From Sinohyriopsis cumingii (lineage: Eukaryota; Mollusca; Bivalvia; Unionida; Unionidae): a stretch of DNA of 64,000 nt. The notes beneath the pieces were generated by a model. The model saw only the letters and a list, made by a program, of their open reading frames with translations. It had not been told where the DNA came from and searched no databases. Position numbers and translations under genes: made by a program. Below are positions 23,226 to 37,619 of the stretch, piece after piece. Location: assembly GCA_028554795.2 (NCBI GenBank), contig CM068831.1, forward strand, positions 67,679,982-67,743,981, given 5' to 3'. The stretch's first letter is position 1. Each line of letters begins with the position of its first letter.

Positions 23226-26200
23226 TCCATTTCTTTTATGCTTAATTTTATTTTTTCAGCAGTAAGATTAAAGAACTTGAAAATAAAGTTATTTTTATTT
23301 TGAAATGCGAAATGGTTACTTATTGATTCTTCTCAAGTAATTGCTCAGGACGCTGTATGCTGCATTTCAGAGGAGGAAACGTTAATACTTCTAGTATTTA
23401 TATCACACGCTGACTGAAGATGTCATCTTCTATGTCACGTTCAAATGGTTAAAACAGAGTTCTCTTCCATATAGTGTGCATATGTTTCTTTTACGCTATA
23501 AATTTAAGGCACTGAGTTTTGTATAATGTCTGTTGAGGATGTAAGTGTTGAAAAGTTTAAATTGTCAATATTAAAATTGACTAAAATTCTGAACGATCCT
23601 GCTTTACTGGTTTAATGACAATCTCTTCCATCTATAGAGTGTAACTTGTATTTATCTCAGCATATATTAGCATAAATGTATCCGAAAATTGCAGCTCATT
23701 AAATTATATATATTGCTTTTCTTAGTGTTATTCACTTACAAAATTAGCTGTTAATGCATTCATTACTTCAAATACAAATATATTATCAATTACAAGTTTA
23801 CATTTAAAACATTCAGTTAATATGATTTAGACATGATACTCATGGCTACGTTAATTGTCCATCTTTGATTCAATTTTGAATATCTTTCTCCTTTCTATCG
23901 GTATTAATTTCATCAAGACTAACACTTAACGCATGTCTTTCTATCCATTTCTATCCATTTCTGTCTTGAGAGTACCTGTATCTAGTGTACACCTTTGTTC
24001 CAAATCGTTTAAATGCTTCCTCTTTGTTTTATTATGTTGTCTGTTTATTTAAAAACCACACTGATATTAAGAGGACACCTCCCGATCTTCATAATTGTTT
24101 TGCATATGCCGCCTGCAATGTGTTGTAGAATTTTTTGAACGAAATATATTATGTCGTTATGATTTTTATCTGTCCAATCTAAAACGAATAGACAGAGTTC
24201 ATGTTACTTTTATAGATCTTATCATCAACTCGTCTACCTCCAAGTTTCTCTATATTTTCGTTTCCTTTTTATCCAGCCCGAAAACTGTGCTGTTGTTACT
24301 TTTGATATTGTTTTTCCAGGCCAGTAATTTATATGTTGAAATCATTCATCTTTTTATATCTTCTGATTGTTCAAGTTCAAATTAAAAGTGTCAGAATTAT
24401 CCTGATATTTTTTAATTCTTTTTTTACATTTATTATTTCGTGGCCGGAAACATATATCTCTGTTTATCCTCGATTCGTTGGGTTGTATTTATTATGCAAG
24501 GTGAAGAGAATCATCTGCTCTTAGTCTTGTTGATTGTATGACTTGAATAGTATTCGATAAAGTACTACTATTACTACACCTAAATAATATTCGATAAAGT
24601 ACTGAATTTCTATTTTGACACGTCTTTAGCTTCTAAAATTGTTCTGCTCTTGTAAATCAATTTCTACGGGTCTACGTTGTAAGTAAGGTCGTCAAGTAGT
24701 GAGGTTTTTATTTCTCACTTAGAAAAGTGGTTCTGTTCTACGATATAAGACATGGTGGCGGTTTTGGTTTATTTTTCACACAGTATTAAGGATGGTAGAC
24801 CAGCATTGTTTTTGAGGGGTCTGGGTAGGATGTGGCTTGGGTGGGGTATTTATCACAGAGTACAGAAGTCGTTTCGTGATTTTTTATTTGTATGCTCTTG
24901 CAATGAAAGTGACCACAATTTTTTTTACGGAGCTATAGTAGTAAAGAAATTGGTTATATTCTTATGTAAGTGCAATAGTCTTGTCTTGATGTTGTTCTTG
25001 TTGTTGTTTGTTTATTTTTCACATACAAGTACGAGAAATTATGCGTGCCAGTCCTTACCATTTCAATATAGCTAAAGGCCACGTTCTCTTATATTTTCCT
25101 CTACTTTTACCAAGTTTTTCTCCAACATGCAGTAAAATGATTAAAAGCAGTGCTGCTTTCAGACCACACTACTATTTTAAAATAAAAACCTGTCGAAAAT
25201 AAATAACACTGGTGCGTTTTTATTTTGGTTATTAAAATGTTTGATATTTTAAATCAAATGACTCATTTGGGTAAGGTTCACTATTAAACAAATATAAAAA
25301 TAACCGGCCTGTGTTTTCGTTTCGTACAATATGGTGTCATTTATGATTCTGATAATTACTGTTGCTCCATGTTTATTTCAATCACGGTGACCTATGCTAC
25401 CTCTCAAAAAATTGCTTCAAAATAGGTTTTAAAATCTAGATGGAGGAATAACCTAAGCGTGAGTACAATCGTTTCCTCCAGAATAAACTGCAATTCAATC
25501 CTATGTAAACCCATATACTATAATGATGCCAGCAGTGACGAAACTAGTTCTATTTGCCTCATCATTATTACAGTAATTTACGTTTGATAATTATACTTCT
25601 TTCAACATGAATATCTCCTAGCTGTAACTTATTTGACTTTCTTACATGAAATTGCCATGACAATAACATCTGAAACGAGAACTCCACATGAAATAGATGT
25701 AGGCCAACATTTTATTGTCAATAACGAAACACGAACATGCCGAGGTGGCCTTAGTGTTTACTCTTATTTTGAAACACTCACCACATCCAGAAAAATTAAA
25801 TGGATGTCCCTTGCACCTGTAATCTTCTTCACTAAATGAGCGATCACAACCAACGAGGCTCAGAAAATTTTACATTTTCTGCATATGCAGATGATAAAGT
25901 CTGAATAACAACAATCTTTGATATGATGTGTGCAAAAGGCGACATAGTCAGCATGATCCATAATTGATATAAAATGGTCTTTTGCATAAACTAATGAATA
26001 CATAAATGAAATAATGACTAAATAAAACTGTGCACATAAATCATCGGGGACAGACACACAGACAGACAAAACACTCGACGGCAAGAGGAGATAATCTATT
26101 AGGAATGACAAATTCACATACTCATATAGGTATTTTAAAGTTGTTAATTTTCATTTTTGGGTAATTCTAGTAATTTGTAAATGCTTGGTTTCTAACAACA

Positions 26201-26990
26201 ATAAGGACCAATATACGATGGTCTATGTGAGAGGTATAGAGGACAGATTACGACAAAACTATATCATATTCGCTCTCATTATTTTGGCATAGCTCAAACA
26301 TTTGTGTATGTTATTATTTTCCTAATTGTCTACCAGTCTCGATATTTAAAGGTTTGATGAAACCCTCAAGTTACTTAAATATTTTATGTGACTGGCATTA
26401 ACAATTATTCCCAAGATACGAAGTGGTATTTAACATATCTTCTACCTTCAAAAAGATTTTTTCGAAGCAGTTGCTCAACGAAAGTCAGAACGAACTATGA
26501 CATTTAGTCTCTGGTTACAAAGTACGATAATAGCAGGCTTATCAAAAACCCTGAAGACAATATAATAGTCCTTACAATGAAAATTCAGTTTTTCTAATTC
26601 TTTCTTTCAAATCTGTAAGTATTAATTGTTATATTTTTTAGACGGAACTATTTGAGTTTAGCAGTTTGATTCAATGCTTAATTATACGTACCTGTCGGCT
26701 TAAATAAAGTGCTTGTCGGTCCAACTCTCCATTGTCAAATATATTGTTCGTAGAAAGTTTAACATCTAGTATTAACATGCATTATTTTATATGTACCCGT
26801 CCTCTACTGCTTTCAAAATCCCGAAATATCACAGCCACGAGACACATTGACTGTATGCCATATGCTCGATGTACTGATTGTATTTCAATAAAGATATATG
26901 TGTGATAAATATTCTGGGTCATGAAGCAATTTCGCTTTCAAAATACGGCAAATATCTTAATGTTTCCACATCAAGCTGAATGAAGAAATG
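23226..26990. other. Unit 2, diverged block B joined to the lectin relic
   Basis: Non-coding. It aligns with about 4255-7720 of unit 1 at many landmarks, for example the tgcatatgcagatgataaa stretch near 25880, which matches 6990. It is closer to unit 4 than to units 1 and 3: both carry the stretch around agaggtatagaggacag near 26230 and near 56920. I see no gene, and the short ORFs here are not preserved in the other copies. Confidence 0.6.
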
Positions 26991-28218
26991 AAGTTTGAGT
27001 GACATTGATCATTCTTGGCTTGTCCTTAAATAACACTGGGTTGGCGCTTGCAAACGTTCACGGTTGCGATACAAACCTTTGTTTTAAGTGCACTAATAGA
27101 GTATATGTATTCGTACATCTTTTATCATTTGCAGCAAACAAGAGTATTTGCATGGGTATTGACCCAATATCATGTAGAACACACCAATTGCTTTCAAGGT
27201 AGACAGACAAACCTTTGTTGCATTGACACAGTAATCGTATTTATTGCTGTTTAATCTTCTTGCATGATGGTTTATCTACTATGATGTAGAACAAAACAAT
27301 CGTAACAGGATCCGGACAAATTATTCCAATTCATCTTAACTCACGAGGTTTTCACTTATTTTCCTAATTTTTCGCCAAACACAGTGATATCTAACGCAAT
27401 ATCTGCGCGTGCTCATCACACTGAAAGTCAGTCTCAGGGTCATTGTCAACTAGCATAATCTATGTTTCATCTTTTTCTTAATCAATGATTGTTTTCTCTA
27501 CCACAATTTACCTTCTAAGTAGTTAGCATGTATATAAAAGATTTATATAAGTTATCAGATCGAGAACGATAGTCTCGATCAAAGTTATTCTTGTGAGAGT
27601 GAGAATATTCAAAAAGCATAGTTCACATATCAAGATCCGTCTCAGCCAAAGACGTTCTATATTTTCTACCTATTTGTTGAAGATACTAGGAAAATAAAAC
27701 TAATTATGAACTTCCAAGGAAATAAAAATTGACGTAACGTAATGTGCATCTAAAAATTATATATTTGCTGCATCGGAGTTTTCAGGTCCAAAAAAGGCAA
27801 CAGATGTGTATTACTACTCCTTGCACAAAGTATTTTAATAGGATGTGTTACATGAGCCATTATAATACTATTACACCAGCTAATTGACTTGGATTGGTGT
27901 TTCAAGCATGTTTATGTACGTCATTTGGACATCACGTTAGGACCCTTCATACTAAAAATACAGTTTGGTATTATAATATATTTACCCAATATGAGTAAGA
28001 TACTGCTGGAAACCAGTAACAAAAGCCTTTATTTTAAACAAAATGCTTTATTACAGAATTGTTTTTGCTGAGGGCGATAACTACATTTCAGCATTTTGTT
28101 TGGAAAACACAGCTAACTCTTTTAATTATGGTAATCGGTAGTTTCATGTCAATGACGCAATCTTTTGCTTGTTTTAAATGAAAAAAATACTTTCAAATAC
28201 TCATAGAGCTCAACGCTT
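26991..28218. other. Unit 2 tail, block D-like flank and unassigned sequence
   Basis: The start resembles the block D flank where the CR1-like fragment is inserted in units 1 and 3, but without the element. Near 27540-27620 there is weak similarity to 19790-19850. The rest, about 27650-28218, has no match I can see elsewhere in the window, and no gene. Confidence 0.4.
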
Positions 28219-29176
28219 AAAATGTGGGTCGGGCATCTCTCAGATTATGGATGAATATTTCGTTGGTCTTCACACCGAAAGAAATGTTAGATAATTTGCC
28301 TGAAAGAACATCGAGACCGCCAACGAAATGTGGAAATTTAGTTTGAAGATCCTGAATGACACTTAATATTAATACTTAGCAACCTGCAGGACCCCACCTG
28401 TCAATCCCGGAACGTTATGAAGATCGTCTGCTTAGTTGTGTCGAAGCTGATATCATTCTGAATGGGGAAACAGTACTATCTCTTTTATATGTATTTCATG
28501 TGCTTAATATAAAATATTCCTTTATGTAAAGTATATTCTAAGGCGAGTGAGTCAATTGAATAGGAATCTTGTTTATTCTTTTCATATTTAAATTACTGCA
28601 ATTTCCAAGTTCGGTGCAGAAACTAGTGAAAAACAGGTCCATTTTGGGCTCAATGAATTGACGTCTGCACTAGCAGACTTGGAGAGAATGCTGTTGACTT
28701 TTTAACAGGCGCTTGCACTGGGCCCGTGACTGAATAAAAACAATATTTTCTTTGATCCTTGTTGTAGGATAGAATTGAAATACATTTAGACATAACTATC
28801 TGCATTCTTTTATCTTCAACTATTAACTATTCATCATCTATTTACTTCAAAGAGAAGACATAACATCAGCTCCCGGCGTAAGATCCAACGAAAGGTCCTG
28901 ATCTACGTCGTTCAAAATTACATCACAGCTTACGTAAAAATGTTTATCTAGAATGTGAAATGCCAGTACGTTTCTTTCCATGTAAAGATATACATGTACG
29001 CATAGATCATAAGTAAAGCTTTCGGCAGCTCTGTGGTGGTGGTGGTGGTGATGGTGGTGGTGGTGTGTGTGTGTGCGTGTGTATGTGTCATTATAGATGA
29101 CAAAACGTTGGTCTCCACAAGGAGTTCCATAATGCAACCGCTCTTGTTAAAATAACTTTAAATATGGACAGTAAAT
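28219..29176. other. Block F, preceding the unit 3 left arm
   Basis: Non-coding. Its first part (28219-28440) matches 45031-45240, and its second part (28500-29176) matches 46152-46799. In units 3/4 the two parts are separated by about 0.8 kb. It contains a GGT microsatellite and runs directly into block A at 29177. Confidence 0.6.
29033..29090 (+). repeat. (TGG)n-(TG)n microsatellite
   Basis: About 10 TGG units with one TGA change, then TG units with a CG interruption. It accounts for the histidine/threonine-rich minus-strand ORFs here, which are not genes. Confidence 0.9.
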
Positions 29177-32100
29177 CAAGATGAGAATGGCGATGGAGAT
29201 ACATATTGATTTATTTCACATATCCTGATTTTTTAAATAGTGTGATGAAATATTTGGCATTATAACACCTCTTGAAAAAGAAAGAAATTACATAGGTCAC
29301 CATTGTTGAAATGAACATAGAGAAAGCACAATTAGTAGAATGGTAAATGAAAGCATATCAAACGAAATACAAAACACAAGTTGGTATTTGTTTTAAATTC
29401 TGCTGCACATCATTGAATTGATTCGTTTGATTTTGAAAATCAATATTTTTGTTAACAAAAATACAAATAATACCAATTTATTTTCTATTGACAGCTTTTT
29501 GTGTAATGACGTATTTGTAGTCTGAAGGCAACACTGTTTATTCTTAATCGCTTTAGGGAATGTTAGAGACAGACTTAGTAAAGATCGAGGAATTTATAGA
29601 AGGACGAGGTCTTTTTTTAAAATTTAAGTAGCAAGAACTGACATAGACAAGTTTATCGAACTACTGATTGAAAGGGAAATAAACTTCAACAAGAACAACA
29701 ATAAGTCGATACTATCACGCTTCCATTAGGTTTGAGCAACTTTTCTTACTAACACAAATAAAAGATAAACACTGACTCATCTTCAATTCAACAGATAAAA
29801 TGTGGCCACTTTCATTTGCTGTTGCATACGTATAAGAATATTACGAGTCCACGTTCAAAACAGTATATCCATACCTCAACCACAAGTCAGAAGCCACTCC
29901 CCAAAAGAGAAAATACTTGTCTACTTTCTTTAAAACTTTTTGAAAAACAAAGAATACTACCACCATGGAGGAGGACATATCACTTAAACACTTTCCATAT
30001 ATTTCAGTACAAAATAATCAAAATGACACCATGTCCAATATCTCACTACGTCACAACTTTACTTACTACTGTATTAATGAACTCCCTAAAATAATCATTT
30101 CCCTGACATTGTTAGTGCAACAATTTACTTACTACTAATTAAATGAGAACAATATGCAAGACATCAGGACATGATTGGAACAAGTTGCCAATACATTACT
30201 AATGTAAGCATTATTGAACAGAATAAGTATTGAGAGACACCTGAATCACAGAGCTCTAGAAACAGATTCACAAGAACAGAAGAAAGATTTTTATAAGCTT
30301 AAGACCTGTTTAACAGAGATTCGGTACTATCTACTACCATCCAAGTCATTTAATCGACTTGACATTGAGACAGCTGATTCGCATAATGTTCAATGACACG
30401 TATATATCCCATGGAATTCGGATCAACAGAGGAAAATATTATTGGAAAGCGACTAGCAGAAAATAAAATTAAAATTTAAAAAAATTAAAAATACCAACAA
30501 AAGATAAAAGGTGAAAGAAGATGAATGATTACAATACATTATTTAATGGCCTGGACAAACAACATCGTAGCAAACACTACACTTTGCAAAGTGTTGAGCA
30601 GCAAATTAAAAACGAAAAAATATAGCCATAAACCTCATGAAGCTGAACGAATTAGTTGCTAGATCTATAGAAACAACATTCAGTCTATCCATTCATTTTT
30701 AGACTGGATTCATGTAGTCAAAATGAAAAAGGATGTCACATTCAAACAATTAACAGCACAGTAAAAGCCACCATCGTAAAGCACACATATGATTTGGTTA
30801 TCTACGTTAATTATCGAATTATAAGTGATATAAGAGAGCGGCACTATTTTTTATGACCAAATCTTTCGATGTAACTTACTTTTGTGACATTTGTTACTGT
30901 TTCGACATATCCCAATATCAAGCAAGTCTGATTCAGCAAATCATCACATCAGGTTAACACTTTTGTCAAGGAAATAAGCGGAAATAACTTCAAAGAGACG
31001 CCATCTGACGTCAACTTTATTGTTTTTTATTTACAACTGCTGTCGTTATTCGTGCTGTCCCTATTGCCACTGACAAGCAAATGGGACTGAGACTCGCATA
31101 CATCTCCCTTTAAATACATGTACATATGAATACTTCCTGTGGGCCGAATACAACACTTGGAATAGGCAGCCATACCATGGAGACATGCCAACCAGAACAG
31201 TCTTCTCAGTAACCATTCTATTTGCAGGTGGAACGCTAACAGATTTATTTCTGTTTTCATACCTCATGTGCATCCCATTGATGTATCTTTCCACATCTAT
31301 GTCCAGCTCAGGTAAAGTTTGCAGGGCGCATCAGGATAGTCTTTGAAACGTTACAGATCGTTGGATTGCTGACTATCTATGTGAGTCTATGCCACAGTCC
31401 AAAGCTGGAGCCACTAGTGTGCTAGAGGTGAATTTGGGTCAAGTCTTGAACATTGAGCCAGTACAGGTAATCTAAGTGCTTGTTTACAAAATAAAAATAA
31501 AACTATTTATATGCCTGAATATTCCGATAGATCCTTCATTTCTGCGACGTTGTTTATTTCATGCACTGGCTAGGATTCATGTTTGTGTGACACAAGAAAA
31601 TAAGGATATCTTTTCAAATTTACTTCTGGAAATTGCATGCATTTGCTGTATATGCAAAGTTTTGAAATACATTTAAGAAATGTATTGTTCACACCATATC
31701 TAGATAAACAAAGGTAACATATGTTAATGTTGCTCATCTAATTCGTTTTTCCCAAATCAAAGAAGCAAAGAAAAGAATACACATGGAGCGAATGGGAGTT
31801 CCTAGATTGATTGACAATCTTCCGAACTATGAAGTAGATGTGGAAGCTAATATCACATATAAGCATGTCCAGATAGAAATGAAACAGGAAGAACCTGACC
31901 GCCACTCACTATTTTGAAGTGTGGCATGTTGCCATAGATGTGTTTATAGCACATTGTTTACTACACCAACTGATAATGGAAGAACCCTATTACTTTTACA
32001 GGGTAGAGACAAACAAAGAGCCCTACATCAAATCAGACAGAAGAATATGCTTTAATATGTTTAATTAAATGTGCAAAAAAAATAAAAATCAGTTGATTGC

Positions 32101-35100
32101 CAGGGAACAAAACTTTTAGGATCTGAGTAACCGAATTTACAGCATTTCAAAAAACGTCAATGGGTGTTTCCAACACTGATTTAAAAAAATTGTATAAGTA
32201 CTTGAAGTTCGTTTAACTTATCAATAACATATCTGTGACAGATAAATATTTTTCTATCGGAGGAGAGCGAGAATACTGGGTTGAATACTGCTGTGTACGT
32301 AAATGATATAATAGAGTTTGTGATTGAGATATTTGATTCAGAGCAATATTTCTTCCTCCTTGTTTGATTCGGAGCAATATCTCTATTCTACGTTAATAAG
32401 ATTTACGTATATTCAAAATGTAAACATCATAGGTATTTCTTGTGCCAAAAAACCTACACAATATCTGGAAAAATGCACACTAACATAAAATAATATTTTG
32501 ACTCTAAGAAACAGAGAAAGCAAGCTAAACCAATTTAGTAAATTTCAACAAATAATGTATTTCTCTAAAATACACAGGGAATTTTAAATAGAACTTAATG
32601 TTGAGAATTAAAATCCAAACAATTTTAACATTTCTATCATAAGCCCAAAAGTATAGAGTGCTTTGATTGAATTCCAGGTTTTTATTGTGCTTAAGTATCA
32701 ATAGTGTTTAATGAGCTGATATGTCAGCAGTCTTGATGTATCACAATGATATAATCTAGAATATCTTTCAATGAATTCACAATAATCCAATAGAATGATT
32801 TAGCCTAAAATGTCAGTGAGCACTTAGTAATTTCAATTAATAATATAAATAAATAATTCCTCTCAAATTACATCTTATACAAGTAAACATAATCTTCCCA
32901 GACTGGTGATAAAATAGCAAAGATCAATTTGTTTACTTCAGAACCCTATATAAAAGTATAAGACGCAATAAGATGTTCAGGATGATGATAATTTTCAATG
33001 GAAATTTCCATCAAATTCGTAAATATATTCATGTCTATTCGCATCAGCTAAAGCAACTAAGGAGACCATATACAATTTCCAAGGAGAAAATCAGAGTACT
33101 GAACTCAAATCTAACTAAACATTTTGTTTACAAATGAATATTATCTAAAAGTAAAATCTACAATACTGGACATGTGCTATCTATATAATGTGTTGCATAC
33201 AAAAGACAGTAGCAATTTTCAGTCATGGCCAAAAATTAAATACACAGTACAGATATACATAATATGAACCCATATCTTACTTGCTAATCACAATGTACGT
33301 GTAAACCCTTTATTTCACGTGCTCTTTGTTTCTCGGGTATTAGTGTATCGATTAAACCATGACTAGTATGATCACTATGAGTAGACGCATATAAAGGAAA
33401 AGGACCGTCCCGATTGTTAAATATAGTTAGCGACGAAAAGTTGCTTTTTCAATCGTTCACTCAAGTAGTCAACTGTTTAGGTTTTATCGATGTTTTTCAT
33501 TTATTCTTTATTTCCTTCATGCCTAACTTATTTCTTCAGCATAACGATAATTAACTTGAATATAAAGTTGCTTTTATTTTAAAATGCGAAATCTTTACTT
33601 ATTGATTCTCCTGTAGTAATTGCTACTGAGGCTATAGGCTTCATTCAAGAGGAACAAACTTTAGTACTGCTCCTAGTATCACATGCTGATTCAAGACCTT
33701 CTCTTTTGTTTTACTCTCAAATGACTAAAACAGAGTTCTATTAATTAGTTTGTTCATTTTTTTCTTTTAACGCTGTAAATTTAAGTCAATGATCTCTGCC
33801 TAATGTCTTTTTCGAGTGGAATTGTTGTATGATTTCCACGGTCCAAATAATAAAATCAAAGCCAAAATTATTTAAATTGTCAGTTCTCAAATTGACAAAT
33901 ATTGTGAACGATCTTGCTTTATTTTTTTAATGACGAATCTCCTTCATCTATAGGGTATAAGATGTATTCAGCACATCATATAGGAGCATAAATAGGTCCA
34001 TAAAATGCAGCTAATTATTTTATATATTTCTTTGTTTAGTGTTATTCAGCTACAAAATTATCATTTAACGCATGTTTCAGTTGAAATACATTATCTCGTC
34101 TACAAATTGGAAATCTACATTTAATTAAATCAGTTAATATAATTTAGCTGGGATACTAGTGGCAAAGGATACAATGCAAAATTCGAAGAGATATTTCAAA
34201 ATAGTGTTATTTTCATTTTGCATAACATTCTTGTTCGATTTTGACAACTAATTTTTCAAATTCAACCGATTTTACTTACAATGTAATACTTTCTCCGTGT
34301 TGTATTCTATTTGAAATATCTATTTTTCCTTTCTGTCGCCTTTAATTGCATTAAAGCGGGCACTTAATGCATACGTCTGTTAACCACTTGTGTCTTGAGT
34401 GAACCTGTATCTTCTATAAACCTTCCTTACAAATCATTTAAATGTCTCCGAAAACACTGGCGAATTTTGGGTTTAAGACAGTCGGAGCCAAAAATTATTT
34501 TTTTAATCTGCATTTTCTAGATATTCCAGATTATTTGGTATCATTGTAAAGCTACATCTGTCTACCTTTCTATAATAACACCCACTGTAGTGTATCATTC
34601 TACTGTTGTTTATTTCGTCAATACTGTCATCCACCACGCTGATATCAAGACACAACATCCCGATCACGACTTAGACTGCATAGTTTATGTTTTGTACTAT
34701 TCTTTGAATCTAACATCTTATATCGTTTGGATTTCATCAATCCAGTATAAAATGAATGGACAGTTTGCATGTCAGTTTCATATATCTTACCATGAATTAA
34801 TTCACTTCTATTTCTTTAACTGTTCTATTTCTCTTCTAAGTCTCTTCTTCTGCTGCCTGGGAACTGTGCTGTTGTCGGTGTTAGCTACGATATTGATTGT
34901 TTCAGGCCAGTAATGTATATGCTGAAATCATTCATCTTTTTCAATAACTTGATTCTTTTTTTCAAGTTGAGATTTAAAGGGTCAGAATTTTCCGATATTT
35001 TGGAATACTTTTTTTCTAAAATTATTTCTTCAACAAGAACATATATCTCTGTTAATCTTCGATTCCATAGGTTATATATCATCGAAGATAAAGCGAATCT

Positions 35101-37619
35101 TCTGATGATTGTCTTGTCTATCCAATGACTTGAAAAGTAGTCGATACAGTTCTGAATTTCTATCTAGACACATCAACAGCTTCTAAAATTGTTCTGCTCT
35201 GGTGGATGTCTTTCTACAGCCATGGAATTGTGGCGGCTTCTCTTGTCATTCTATTAAATAATGATTATTAGTAATTTATTGTCCACCTGTTCCCTTCATC
35301 TCTTGATGTCTTTTAAATCGTTCACTCTAAACTAGTAGCAAGTAAAGTAATCAAGTAGTAAATTCAAAGGCATGGTTTTGTGGGGTGTTTGTTATTGCTG
35401 CTGAAAGTGAGCTAATCATGTAGTGAAGTAAAGGACGATCTGATTTGTTTCTTTATTTTACCCTAAGAAATACGGAACGTGGTTCTTTTGTAAGGTATAT
35501 TAAATTGTGGTGGCTTTGCTTTGTTTATGATACAGTAGTGAGGAAGGTAGTTAACTATTATTTGTGTGGGTTTGCTACATCAAGTGACTCATTGGGGTAA
35601 TGTGTAGTAGAATTAAACAAATAAAAATAAAATAACAGAACTGTGTTTTCATGGTATCATTTATGATTCTAATAATTAAGTTGTTCCATGTTTATTTCTA
35701 GCACGGTGATCATCGTAGTTCCTATAGATTTAAAAAATGTATACCACTCAAACAATTGCTTCCAAATAAGTTTTAAAATCTAGATAGCAGAAATAAAATA
35801 ATCATTTGCACACTCGTTTCCTCCAGAATCAACTGTAATTAAATCCTATGTATATTCATATGCTACACTTATGACTACAGTGAAGAAACTATTTCTGTCA
35901 GCAACATCATTGTCACTTTGACCTACGTTTGATTATAAAACATCTTTCAACATGTAACTTGTTTGATTACCTTACATTAAATTTTCGTGACAACAGGACC
36001 TGTAACGAGAACTCAACCTGAAATAGATGTAGACCAACGTTATATTCCCGATAACGCCACACGCACACGACCGAAGTGACTTTAGTGTTTAGTATTATTT
36101 CGACGCTCACCCCATCAAGAAAAATTTACCTTCCATGCACTTCTGATATTCTTCACTGAGCGAGGAATTCAAATCCAACGAGGTTCCCAAAAGTTCACAA
36201 TTTCTGCATATGCAGATGATAAAATCTGAATAACAGAGCGAAACATACTTTTTTATTTGGCCTGTGCAAAAGAGCACATACCCAATATAATACATGATTC
36301 ATGCACAATACACTGTTGCATAAATGCCAGAATATTTGACTCAATAATGCCTATACAAATGTGCGCATAAATCATCGGAGATGGACAGAGAGAAATACAA
36401 CTCTACAGCGAGAGACGATAATCTAAGTTGGAATGCATTATCAGCATATTTACTTAGGTGTTTTAGAGTTCTTAAATCTTCATTTTTGTGTAATTGAAGT
36501 AATTGGTACATACCTGGTTTCTGCCAGTAATAAGGATCAAAATAAATTAAAATGAAATATGTATTTTAGTCTCTGGTTACAAAACAATAAAAGGCAAGAT
36601 ATATTAGGATATTACCACATCTCCATGACCGTGAAGTCAATAAAATAGTTATCACACTGAAAACCCAGTTTTTACAATTCTCTCTTATAAAATCTGTAAG
36701 CATTAATTGTTATATTTTTTAACAATTTAATTATTTGTGTTTAGCAGTTTTAACCAATGCTTAATGATGCGCACGTATATATTTAAATAAAGAACATGTG
36801 GGCCCAGCTATCCATTTTCAAACATATTGTTGGCAGGATGTATAATATCTAGTATCTACATGCACTTTTTCCTATGTACTCGTCCTATACTATCTGCTTT
36901 CAAAACCACCCAGCCATAAGACAATATTGGAGATTCAAATTAATCAAATAAATGAACCATTATATTCACCAGACATTCTAGAATGTTAGTATTATTCAGA
37001 AGTAATGTTTTCTATGTACCCGTCATATACTATCTGTTTTCTAACCCCCAAATATCACAGCCATAAGACAACATTGGAGACGTGAATTTTCAAATAATTG
37101 AACCATTATATTTACCAGACATTCTAGAATGTTAGCATTATTCAGAAGTAATGTGGCGCACACCTCTGCTCTTGCAAAGTCTGACTGTATGCCCTGAAGT
37201 CGGAGAGGCATTGATCATTAATCAAAATGTAATAACAAAACCAGTGGCTTCAAGTTAGTGAGCATTTCCTGTGATAGTACTGTTGAAGTGTCACATATAC
37301 AAAAACACTCACTTCGTATCAATCAAATCAGTTGTTATAACTCTGTAAACTAAATCGACTTAAAAACCATGTAAAGATCTCATTTCCTTTAAAATTTGAA
37401 CAGTAACCTTGTATTGGGGACTTTTTATTTATCTCTAATCACCTACCGTTGCTTATTTGTCAAACAACCACATAGATACTGTTCTTGTCATCAATGTATT
37501 CCATATCAGAGTGAGCCATATATCAAATTATATTATTCTTGCTGTACAAGGATTAGCTAATTTTAGGTAACCAATGAAGTATGTAGAAAGTCTTGCATGC
37601 AGTCAGCTATTGGGTCCTA
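29177..37619. other. Unit 3, left arm of the segmental repeat (blocks A and B)
   Basis: Non-coding counterpart of 1-8274, colinear with an offset growing from about 29,176 to 29,350 through small indels. Differences are scattered substitutions plus a local duplication near 36870-37150. The ORFs seen here either read through non-coding sequence or lack a counterpart in unit 1. For example, the 111-codon minus frame at 5142-5477 is broken at 34440-34760, while 34590-34913 opens on the opposite strand. Confidence 0.75.
36868..37152 (+). repeat. Local duplication of about 140 bases, unit 3 only
   Basis: Two adjacent versions of the segment from tatgtac(t/c)cgtc to ttcagaagtaatgt, where unit 1 has one (about 7665-7803). 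The second carries aaatatcacagcc, which the first and the unit 1 copy lack but the unit 2 relic shows near 26825. Confidence 0.8.

Noticed and set aside
28847..29137. Histidine/threonine-rich minus-strand ORFs
   Set aside because: They are produced by a TGG/TG microsatellite.
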